Assembly: GCA_001510575.1 (NCBI GenBank)
Contig: LNGK01000006.1
Span: forward strand, 1-64,000
Direction of reading: 5' to 3'
Length of the DNA: 64,000 nucleotides
From: Knoxdaviesia capensis
Lineage: Eukaryota > Ascomycota > Sordariomycetes > Microascales > Gondwanamycetaceae
This document shows positions 25,266-34,060 of this stretch, piece after piece (within the stretch, counting starts at the first letter, position 1; every line of letters starts with the position of its first letter). The notes under the pieces were generated by a model, which saw only the letters and a program-made list of their open reading frames with translations, made no database searches and was not told the origin of the DNA. A program made the position numbers and the translations under genes.

Positions 25266-27305
25266 ATGAAGGTACGTGCCCACAATGTGCATAATCTCGC
25301 GATCTGCGACTCGCTGTGTATGCGACTTGGACTTTCCAATGGCTGACCGCAGAATCTCTCACTTCAGGCCCTTCGGAGATCTATCAAGGGTGAAAAGGAC
25401 AAGCCGCAGGTTGCGATTGCGCCAAAGTCGGCTGTGGCTATTGTGCCGCCCAAGAAGGTAAAGAAACCCAAAACCCCAAACTTCCACAGCGCCCATCCAA
25501 AGTGTGATTCACTAACGAGTCATTTCGCTTCCGGCTAGGTCATCCGTGCTCTGTACGATTACGAAGCCCGCTCGTCACAGGAACTGAGCTTTTCGCGCGG
25601 CGATTTTTTCCATGTCATTGGGAGAGAAAACGATTCTGAGTGGTATGAGGCCTGCAATCCGGCTCTACCAGATGCTCGCGGCCTGGTTCCAGTAACCTAT
25701 TTCCAGGCTCTCGGCCGCACCGAGCGCGACAGCGGCCAATCCGACACCTCCCGCCCTAGCCTCCCCAAGAGTGAGCACGACTCCGGATATGCCGAGAACC
25801 CTCTTAGCTCTCCGTCGTCCGCTGGAACCAACCGTAGTTCCAAGTCGGTTTCCGGAAAGGCCGGTATGATCTACGGTATCGTTATGTACGACTTCAGAGC
25901 CGAGCGCGCCGACGAACTGGAAGCCAAAGCCAACGAGGCCGTCATCGTCATCGCCCAGTCAAACCCCGAATGGTTTGTCGCAAAGCCTATTGGCCGTCTG
26001 GGAGGCCCCGGCTTGATCCCCGTGTCGTTTGTCGAACTCCGCGACATGGCCACCAATACCCCTGTCGGTGACCCGCTAGAAGCTGTACGACGAGCTGGTG
26101 TGCCCCGCGTCGAGGAGTGGAAAAAGGTCACCACAAGCTACATGAATAGTAGTATCACTCTCGGCAAGTTCGAAGGCGGCGCCCAACCATCGTCGCAGCA
26201 ACAGCCTTTGGAACAATCCATGGACCGCCTCAGCTTGCAACAAGGCGGCGGTCGCATGAGTACGCAAACAAACAGCTTTGTAAGTTCAATCTTGATCACT
26301 GTTTCTCGTCTGCAGCCCATTTACTGACATGTCCTTTTTTTTACTCCACCGGTTTAGCAGTCTCAACCGCAGCAGCAATCACAGCAAAGGTCGACCATGT
26401 CTTCCCAGCAGCAAAGCCAGTATAGTCTGTCTGGCTCACAACTCCTCGCCCCCATGTCCGCCTCGATCCCCCGGTATCGCTTTGCCGAGGACAAGTATTG
26501 GTTCATTATCGATGCTGTTCTGGAGGATGGCCACCGGTGGGAGCTGTCCCGCTACTACGAAGACTTTTACGACTTTCAAATCGCCCTGTTGGTCGAGTTT
26601 CCTGCCGAAGCTGGAAACATGCCTCCGCAAAAGCGAACCCTGCCGTACATGCCCGGCCCCGTTAATTATGTGAACGGCGCCATCACCGAAGGCCGCCAGC
26701 GAAACCTGGATGCCTATGTCAAGAACCTCTTGGCGCAACCGGAATACATTTCGCGCTGTAAGCTAGTGCGACAGTTCTTCGCGCCGCGAGAGGGCGACTA
26801 CGAGATTGATCCCAACAGTGCCAGCGACGACTACCGTCTCTCTGGTGGCTCCCAAGGCGCCGGAGACATGGGCATGAACGAGATGTCGCGGAAAACCTCG
26901 ATTTCCAACATGAACGGCGCTGGCTACGGTGGACCGTCTGCGACCCCCCGCCAGGTCAGCGGCTCTACCGGGCAGCCAGGAATGATGCGACAAGCATCTT
27001 CACTGTCTCAGCCGTCGCAGTCCTCCCTCGCTGCCGGTGGTGCATCGCAGGGTGCTGTATCAGCCATGAAGGTCAAGCTGTTTTTCAACGGTGACCTGAT
27101 TGCCATCCGGGTTCCCACCGACATTCAATTCCCCCAGCTCTATGATAAGATTCGGGAGAGGCTGAAGATCCAGCCGGGATTGGACATGCAGCTGTTCTAC
27201 AAGGACGAGGCCACTGGTGATAAGCCGAATCTGATGAGCAACAACGACCTCAACATGGCCATGTCTCGGAACGAGAAGCTGGTGCTGTTTGTTGAGCAGG
27301 TGTAA
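25266..27305 (+). CDS. bem1: BEM1-type polarity scaffold (SH3-SH3-PX-PB1)
   Basis: Exons 25266-25271, 25368-25457, 25539-26279 and 26358-27305 (594 aa). Exon 1 is only ATG AAG, followed by a GTACGT donor. All joins are in phase 0. SH3-1 spans about 33-92 (ALYDYEARSSQELSF, then GLVPVTYF). SH3-2 spans about 144-202 (VMYDFRAERADELEAK, then GLIPVSFVEL). The PX domain spans about 316-430 (IPRYRF, WELSRYYEDFYDFQ). PB1 spans about 516-594 (MKVKLFFNGDLIAIRVP, LFVEQV at the end). Bem1 tethers the Cdc42 GEF Cdc24 (through PB1) and PAK kinases at growth sites; in filamentous fungi it acts at hyphal tips. The last intron ends TAGCAG, so two acceptors three bases apart are possible. A very long pyrimidine-rich upstream region precedes the gene. 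Confidence 0.95.
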
Positions 27306-29034
27306 CTGCCTCGTCATCTGGATCGATTTTCTCTCCTCTTTATATTCACAACCTTGGTCATTCGAATTTGAACTGACTATTGTTATATCTTGTTCTTTTT
27401 CATCCTTCTTCCCCGAACGCCCTCCATTTCTCCTTCCTCCCATTCCCATCTTGACCTTACCGCAGATCCCTAGGTTGGCGATGTCTATCTTTGAAGGGTA
27501 TCGCGGCTGTGTTATTTGCTCTATGATGCTCCAAGGTTTTGGATATTGATGTAACAGGAAGAGCTCACACCATCATGCCCGGCTCTTCATCCAACTGGAT
27601 GATGATATATGATCATGCCATCGTCCGCCCTTTTTATTTTATTTATGCTTCTCCTTTCGTTTCTTTTGGGTCTCTTGATACCCGTTCTTCGACCTGAGCT
27701 TTTCTCCATGTTCATGATAACTCACATGGTCTTTTCTTCTTTTTCTTTTTTCTATCACGTCGGGAGTGGAATTGATACCCCACACCTTTTTTTTTTCTCT
27801 TCTTCGCTCACTATTATTTTTTTTCTTTCATTTCTTCCCATATCCTTGCATATGTTTTCCTTTTTGTCTGTTGTTCTTCTAGACCATTGGTGCTTGACCC
27901 TGGGTAACCGATTGTGGTGGCGTTGAATGGGGTGCTCTCATGTTTTCATTTTGTGTTATGCGACTTTGCTTTTCTTTTCTTTTCAGGGTTGTTGCGTTCT
28001 CGTGTGTTTTTTTTCCTTCATATTGCTCTAATCTTGAATGTGTCCTCGCGTCTGCCAAGCCCTTACCTTCCGTCTTCACTTCGTGGAGGCGCTCAGTTTC
28101 CTACCTTTTTCATTAGTTAGTGTAGTGGAAGAAAAAATGGAATCTTTAGGAGCTTGCAGTTTGATACACCTTGTTGAAACTACGTCTTCGTTGCTGTGAT
28201 ACTACTTCCGATGTTCTTTTCGCCAGCTATCCATCGTAATCAGGGGCTGGGTTTTCAGTAGTTACGAAGCGATCTTCACATTCACTGGGCAGCGTTTCCT
28301 ACGGAAGACGACATGTGATATGAGCAAGTTAATCGAACCATGTATCTATCTACCGGGGGAATCATTAAGCAATAAAAGCGAGGCCTAAACCACGGATGGA
28401 CACAGAAACCATGACGCCCCCGTACAGCCCGCCAAAGGTGCATCTCCGAAAATGAGAGCAACACACGTGCGATTCCACGGCCGTTTGAAAAAGTAAAAAA
28501 GAAGAAGACCTGGGCGCCCCGAACCATTTCGCCGCGAGGGGAAAAAAACGAACAAAGAAAATAAAAGATGACGAAAGAAAATGCACAGGATGAAATGGGA
28601 AATAACAGTAAAATTCTGTTTCAAGTACAATGAGCCAAGTCGGCGTTCAGTCATCACAGGATCAGGGTCGTGAAGAACAAATAAAAGAGAAAAGAGAAAA
28701 GAAAATCAGAGGGGGTGCATGAGATGCGGATGAAGAAACCGACAAACGCGATGCTGCGTGAGTTTGAAGAGCGAAAGGAAATCGGCGAATGGTTTAATAC
28801 ATGGGCTATTATGTAATGAGCAATGATGCAGTGTTGGTAGACTCGCGTCGTGAAGACGGGGAGGGAGGATGAGTATGTCCGGCGTGGAGGCATGAAACAG
28901 TCAAAAGACGGCGGATGAGCATGGAGTAAAATAGACACCTGAGGAGGAAACAAGGAAAACAACCGAGATCGTGTCGTAAAAAATGAAGTCATGCAAGCAG
29001 AAAGACATGAGGAGGGGAGGAGGAGGAGGGAGCT
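27306..29034. other. Convergent intergenic region, BEM1 / CENP-B-type gene
   Basis: T-rich on the left (BEM1 3' UTR) and A-rich on the right in the plus strand (3' UTR of the minus-strand gene). No gene seen in 1.7 kb. Confidence 0.6.
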
Positions 29035-30567
29035 TTAGACGACCACGTGCGACGACATGTGCTCAACGGCCTCCTGCACGGTCCGCAGCTGGCGCTGGTT
29101 GACGCAGAACGGACAGCGCATCTGCACGGCGCCCAGGGCGTCCTCACCGGCTGCGGGGAAGCGGAGGACGCCGGCCGCGGCGGGGCCGGGATCGGGGCTG
29201 CCGGCGGCGGTGGTGGTGGTTGCGGTGGTCGCGGCAGAAGGGGCAGAAGGGGTGGAGGTGGTGTGGGCGATGATGGCGGGGTTCGACGGGGTGCGCGCAG
29301 GGGTCGGGCCGGTGGTCGCGCTGCGGGGAGTGCCCATGGTGGGCGGGTGAGGGGCAGAGCCGCCGGGGGCGCCCAGCGGACGGCCCATGGCGTCCAGCCG
29401 GTCCCGCTCCTCGCGTACGGCAGAAGCAGTGGCCTCGGCAGCGGCCTCCTCCTCCTGCAGCTGGCGCAGAGCGGTCTGCAGCACCAGCTCGGGGTCCTCC
29501 TCGTCGGGCGCGGTGTACAGGTGCGCGGCGTCGGGCGGCTGGGCGGCATGGCCCGGGTGGTGGGCAGCCGCCGCCTGCAGCGGGGGCAGCGGGTGCTGGC
29601 CGTTGGCGGCCAGCACCGACGCGTCGGCGCCCGAGTCGGGCGGGCTGTCGGCAGAGTCGTCGATGAGGGTGCCGGGCGGGTGGCGCACAATGGTCTCGCG
29701 GACGACGGCGCACACCTGCAGGGTCGGCTCGACGCCAATGACGCGGCTGATGGTGTCCTGGATGCGCGACAGGCTGGTGTCCGGGCCGACGAGGATGTGG
29801 CGCACGACGCCGTCGACGAGGTACTCGATGTCCTCGGCGGGGTTCTCAATGTCGCCGTGGCGGCGCTGGCGGCGGATCAGCAGGCCGTAGCGCTTCTTGA
29901 AGCGGTGGATCCAGCCGGGCGAAAACTCGGGCGCCTGCTCCTCCTTGTAGCGCGGCAGCGCCGTGAACACGTCCTTGGCCTTGTCGGCCAGCTCGTCGTT
30001 GGTGGGGTGGCGGCCGGTGGCCTGCACCTGCTGGTACCACTTGAGCACCAGCTTCTCGACGTCGGGCCAGTTGCCGAAGCGCAGCCGCGAGCCGTTGAGC
30101 TGCTGCACGTCGTGGTCGAGCCGCGAGTACTTGGGCGACAGGCTGTGCGACACCGTGCTCTGGCTGATCGTCTGGCCGTACGTCTCGTGGAACCAGTCGA
30201 TGCAGTTGCGGTGGCTCGGCCGCGACGGCTGCGAGTTGGCCCAGCGGCGGAGTGCGCGCCGCTGGTCGAGCGACAGGCAGTTGCGTTCCTTGCCCGAGCC
30301 GTCGGCCGGCGGCGAGCCACCGGCGTCCGCCGGGGTGGGCTCGGTGGCCGCCGCGGCCGCCGCAGCGGCAGCAGCGATGTCGACCGCATTGCCGGCACCG
30401 GCGGGCGAAGCCGGCTGCTGGTGCTGGTGCTGTTGCTGCTGGTCATGGTGGTGGTGGTGGTGGGGGTGGGGGTTGTGGGGTCTAACGGCGAGACCCATGG
30501 ACGGCGGAGCCATGGCCATCATGGCCGGGTCGGTGGGGATATTGGAATGAGCGTGCACGTCAACCAT
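29035..30567 (-). CDS. CENP-B-type HTH DNA-binding protein without transposase domain
   Basis: Single exon, 510 aa. The N-terminus has a His run followed by Gln/His (about 35-52) and a poly-Ala run (about 65-75). Residues about 92-155 fit the first CENP-B/Tc5 N-terminal helix-turn-helix (LSLDQRRALRRWANSQPSRPSH, ISQSTVSHSLSPKYSRL). Residues about 165-235 fit the second HTH (CENPB) domain (VEKLVLKWYQQVQ, FSPGWIHRFKKRYGL). Together these bind DNA in CENP-B and pogo-type transposases. The DDE nuclease domain expected next is absent; instead there is an Ala/Pro/Thr-rich tail ending with a C-x2-C-x15-H-x3-H segment (MRCPFCVNQRQL to EHMSSH) that looks like a zinc finger. It is probably a domesticated transposase turned DNA-binding protein. 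Target and role are unknown. Confidence 0.85.
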   Translation of the reverse strand: MVDVHAHSNIPTDPAMMAMAPPSMGLAVRPHNPHPHHHHHHDQQQQHQHQQPASPAGAGNAVDIAAAAAAAAAATEPTPADAGGSPPADGSGKERNCLSLDQRRALRRWANSQPSRPSHRNCIDWFHETYGQTISQSTVSHSLSPKYSRLDHDVQQLNGSRLRFGNWPDVEKLVLKWYQQVQATGRHPTNDELADKAKDVFTALPRYKEEQAPEFSPGWIHRFKKRYGLLIRRQRRHGDIENPAEDIEYLVDGVVRHILVGPDTSLSRIQDTISRVIGVEPTLQVCAVVRETIVRHPPGTLIDDSADSPPDSGADASVLAANGQHPLPPLQAAAAHHPGHAAQPPDAAHLYTAPDEEDPELVLQTALRQLQEEEAAAEATASAVREERDRLDAMGRPLGAPGGSAPHPPTMGTPRSATTGPTPARTPSNPAIIAHTTSTPSAPSAATTATTTTAAGSPDPGPAAAGVLRFPAAGEDALGAVQMRCPFCVNQRQLRTVQEAVEHMSSHVVV

Positions 30568-31423
30568 TGCGACGACGACGACGACGACAACGACGGCGTT
30601 TTACGAGCCGTGAGAACGAACGAATGTTCGATGGTGGCGGTGTGAACGAGGAAAGACGCGTTCAGGCTTCGACGTTCACCGAAGCGCTGGGTGAGAGGCC
30701 GTAACCCTGAAAAACGGGGGCTTGCTCTAGGGAGATCAACAGAAAGGCTAGAACAGAAACATCGCACAGTTAATAAAAAGCTTCTCGCCAGAAGCATAAA
30801 ACAGCACGGGAAAAAGAAGTAGACACGTACTCTTTTAGGGGTAAACCCCAAGAAGATGTTTTGGGAAACACCAAAAAAGGTTTGGAAGACCGATGATCGA
30901 TGATGAACTCCAGGGAAAATAAGGGTTTGGCGATAACGATAAGCGGGTTTCAATTCCAACAAGTGGTGGTTTGGAGAAGAGAATGACAAAAGAGGAAAAA
31001 AATGTGCACAAAACGGGGGATATCGTTATAACCGGGGATTTGGCTTTGTGAGGAGATGAAATTATCGAGGGAGGAAGAAAGCGAACGGGCGGAGAGGTTA
31101 GTGCTATTTTGGCTGGGCCGGGTATACTTCGGCAGAATGGTGATACTTCGGTAAATTGGGCTTTGTGCGGTTAGGGTTTAGTAGCAGGGTCTGGCCTTCA
31201 CGTGACTGACTCATGGACATATGTTTGTTGGTGCCACGTGATTCATGCACGTGACTCACTTCTCTCCTTCAGACAGACAGAAAAAGCGGTTGGAATCATT
31301 GATCATCATTCATTATTCATGGCCCTATTGGTCAAAGGATACCGAAAGCCTGAGTCTCGGGTATATGTAGAAGCAAGGTGAGAAAGGTTATCAGGGGGGG
31401 TATCATCAGGCAGGCAAAAATGC
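30568..31423. other. Upstream region of the CENP-B-type gene
   Basis: Contains a telobox (31171-31178), three CACGTGA E-boxes and two TGACTCA sites (31198-31258). It also holds the 3' flank of the downstream kinase-like gene. No further gene seen. Confidence 0.55.
31198..31258. promoter_or_regulatory. Cluster of three CACGTGA and two TGACTCA elements
   Basis: TCACGTGA (31198-31205), CACGTGA (31235-31241) and CACGTGA (31248-31254) alternate with TGACTCA (31207-31213 and 31252-31258). CACGTGA is the Cbf1/bHLH site, and TGACTCA is the Gcn4/CpcA site of the amino-acid starvation response. The last pair overlaps, sharing TGA. The cluster is about 630-690 bases upstream of the CENP-B-type gene and just 3' of the kinase-like gene. 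Factor binding is inferred from motif identity only. Confidence 0.55.
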
Positions 31424-34060
31424 CTAAACCATTCGCTCTATTCTTCCCAGTTCACCGCACATTTCTGCCTCAACCTTGGATGCTTCTGTGGTCTTCTGCT
31501 TGCTGTCTCCCTCGCCATCCCGACTGACAGCCTCACCGGACAGGTCCGCACCCATAAGCCGCGGGTTGTGGGTCGCCAGTCCCAGCGGCGACCGCAGCTT
31601 CGGCGGTCGGTGCACGGAGTGGTCCACGTCCGCCAGCTTGGACCGCTCAAAGTCGATCAGCATGACCTGCCCCGGCCCGTCCTGCTCCGGCAGCGGCGGC
31701 GGCCGGAGCAGAATGTTGTATTCCCGCACGTCGTTGTGGATAACTCCCAGCCGGTGCACCGCCTGGAGGGCCTCGACCATGCCGGTGCGGACCTGGTCTT
31801 TCGCCGGCTTTTGCAGCGCCGGCGTGAGCGACTCGATGGACTCCCCGCCCCACGACATGAGCAGGATGTACACCACGTAGACGCGGTGCTCGTAGTAGTA
31901 CGTGCGCCGCAGCGGCCGCAGATCGACCGCGCCCAGGTGCACCGGCACGTGGCGCCCCTGGATCGGCTTGAGGCGCTGGTACACCGCCGCCTCGTGCTGC
32001 AGGTACTTGACGAACACCTCCACGGTGCCCTTGCCAACGAACGTGTAGCCGTACTGCAGGAGGGTTACCTGGAATAACACGCCACGCGCACCGTGCTTCT
32101 TTTTGAACGGGATAATGCCGTCGTCGAGCGTGCGCTTCATTTGCTGCGACAGACGCTCGAGGAAGGTGGCGTGGGTGATGGGATGCTGGCGCGGCCGCTG
32201 GTGGCGCCGTCGTTTCCTAGGTGACGGCGGAGAACTGCATGCATCGCCGGCCGGACCATCGCCAGCCCCGGCGATATGCAGATGGACATTGGGGCATGCA
32301 TCATCAAGGGCCGTGCCGTTGACCAGGCCCAGCAAACATTCCTGGGTGCAGTAGTTTCGCGTCGATGATGAGCTGCCTCCGCCCTGGCCGCGAGAACCTT
32401 GGCCTGAGCCACTGTCTGTGTGGGCTGGCGTCATGAATCGTCCAGGCAGTCGACGTGCTGTTGGGCTGGGAGTTTGAGGCCCCGGCTGGTCGCTTTCGTC
32501 ATCCGAGGGCTCTCGCCTATAGCTGGAATAATGCGTTCTGGCGCCGGTATAGTCTGGCCCTGGGAGCTTCCGGCGACGAAGCTGGATCGGAGACCGATCT
32601 ACGCCTGAGTATGTAGTGGGTATATACGCAGGGGAAGTATCGGGAGCCCGTCGTTCGTCAGCAGGGATACTCATGAGGAACATATCTATATCGATGGCCC
32701 AGGAATCTAATTGACATATCGCAGCGTCTCGCTCGTTCTGAGTATGAAGCCGGAATTCGCCAGGAGCACCCAAGGCAAGGAGACTAAAGGCTAGATACTG
32801 GCCAATTGCCGAGCAGACATGCGTTTGCCCGGGGTGGGCATCCACCTCGGCCATAGGCTCGGCGAGGTGGTAGTATAGCGTAGTGGGATCGCTCCAGTCA
32901 ACCTTGAGAAACACCAGGGCCTCTGCCGTAGTGAGTAGCCCGTAGTTGAGCCCGCCCTCGATCAGATAGTTGTATGTCTGCGTTACGGCGCTTGCTGTTA
33001 GCTTATCGGCATGGTACTGAAACAGGGCTTCGGGGTCTTCTTTTGTTGGAATTGTGGTCCTGTTGATAACATCGCGCGGGACGTTCATCTCGCGAAGGCC
33101 CAGCCGAAGATGCGGAAGGGTGAGTTTGTGCGGGGGCTTGTATTCGGAGATGTAAACCATGGTACGATCTGAGCCATCGTCACGATCTGAGCGGTAGATG
33201 GATATCTGGTCGGGCTGGAGCTTGCGCGGGTCATATTGGATCGGCTGTGCAGGCCGCGGCAGGTTTGAAGAGCCGGGTTGGCTTGGCCGGATGGGAGTTG
33301 AAGGCACAGCATTCTCCATCACAACCTCTTCCGACGAATCGGCCAGTGCGTGCACGTGGTTATCAAAGATGATTCCCTCACCGAGATCGAAATGCTGGCG
33401 AAGCCCCGGGTGGTCCTTCAGTTTGTCGATGATGATACGCACGGGATTCTCGGCCGCGATATGAAGAAAATACTCCAGCTTCCTCTCATTGGAGATGCGA
33501 AGTTTGCCGAGTCGGTTTCCCGTTTCGGTGAGGAAATGGAGCGATTCAAAGTCGCGCGAGTCCGGGGGGAACAGCTCGTAGACGACGCCCAGGATACGGC
33601 GTTGTTCGTCGATAAACGACTCCCACGGCTTCATGGTTGTTGGACATAGCTTCTGGACCGGCTCGGCAATCGACCCCTTGGATGAGAAGGCGAGATTTGT
33701 CTCCACGGTCAGCCGAGAGTACACGAGCGAGTGGCATACCCGAATGTACTCTGCAAGGGAAGTCGGCTGGATCTGCTGCTGGGCTTGCTGGTTTAGGCGG
33801 GCCTCTTCATCGGCGCGGCGGGCTTCTTGTTCTCGCAGGCGCATCTGTTCATCTGCACGTTTGGCTTGTTCGGCGGCGCGTTCATCTGCGATTCGGACCA
33901 GTTCATCGGCACGTCGAGCCTGCTCATCGGCACGCCGGGTCAGTTCCTGGACGCGTCGCTCGGCGGCGGCGAGAGCGGCAAGGACCTCCGGGGGAAGGTT
34001 TGGAGGGAGATTCGGCGGGAGATTTGGAAGGGGGTTTGGAGGGGGATTTGATCCGTCCAT
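31424..34060 (-). CDS. Nuclease-like / atypical protein kinase fusion, fungal expanded family
   Basis: Single exon, 878 aa. Residues 1-25 hold NLPP repeats and 28-95 a coiled coil made of ADE(Q/L)xRR units. Residues about 100-215 form a conserved-looking helical region. Residues about 285-430 have the layout of a PD-(D/E)XK nuclease fold: YISEYKPPHKL with E306 and K308, then NYGLLTTAEALVFLKV and a closing hydrophobic helix. A Cys motif (YCTQECLLG, then DACPNVHLH, 570-595) precedes a kinase domain (about 650-830). The catalytic loop is HNDVREYN (775-782) and the metal-binding triplet is DFE (803-805) instead of DFG. The glycine loop and lysine are not clear. I recognise the overall type from expanded, poorly characterised fungal families; substrate and partners are unknown. 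Third-position GC is lower in the N-terminal two thirds than in the kinase part, and AT-rich sequence lies just upstream. Confidence 0.75.
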   Translation of the reverse strand: MDGSNPPPNPLPNLPPNLPPNLPPEVLAALAAAERRVQELTRRADEQARRADELVRIADERAAEQAKRADEQMRLREQEARRADEEARLNQQAQQQIQPTSLAEYIRVCHSLVYSRLTVETNLAFSSKGSIAEPVQKLCPTTMKPWESFIDEQRRILGVVYELFPPDSRDFESLHFLTETGNRLGKLRISNERKLEYFLHIAAENPVRIIIDKLKDHPGLRQHFDLGEGIIFDNHVHALADSSEEVVMENAVPSTPIRPSQPGSSNLPRPAQPIQYDPRKLQPDQISIYRSDRDDGSDRTMVYISEYKPPHKLTLPHLRLGLREMNVPRDVINRTTIPTKEDPEALFQYHADKLTASAVTQTYNYLIEGGLNYGLLTTAEALVFLKVDWSDPTTLYYHLAEPMAEVDAHPGQTHVCSAIGQYLAFSLLALGAPGEFRLHTQNERDAAICQLDSWAIDIDMFLMSIPADERRAPDTSPAYIPTTYSGVDRSPIQLRRRKLPGPDYTGARTHYSSYRREPSDDESDQPGPQTPSPTARRLPGRFMTPAHTDSGSGQGSRGQGGGSSSSTRNYCTQECLLGLVNGTALDDACPNVHLHIAGAGDGPAGDACSSPPSPRKRRRHQRPRQHPITHATFLERLSQQMKRTLDDGIIPFKKKHGARGVLFQVTLLQYGYTFVGKGTVEVFVKYLQHEAAVYQRLKPIQGRHVPVHLGAVDLRPLRRTYYYEHRVYVVYILLMSWGGESIESLTPALQKPAKDQVRTGMVEALQAVHRLGVIHNDVREYNILLRPPPLPEQDGPGQVMLIDFERSKLADVDHSVHRPPKLRSPLGLATHNPRLMGADLSGEAVSRDGEGDSKQKTTEASKVEAEMCGELGRIERMV

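Noticed and set aside
29047..30645. 532-codon open frame on the plus strand opposite the CENP-B-type gene
   Set aside because: It is the antisense shadow of a GC-rich, codon-biased gene. The translation is a Gly/Arg/Val-rich string with no domain, while the minus strand gives clear HTH motifs.
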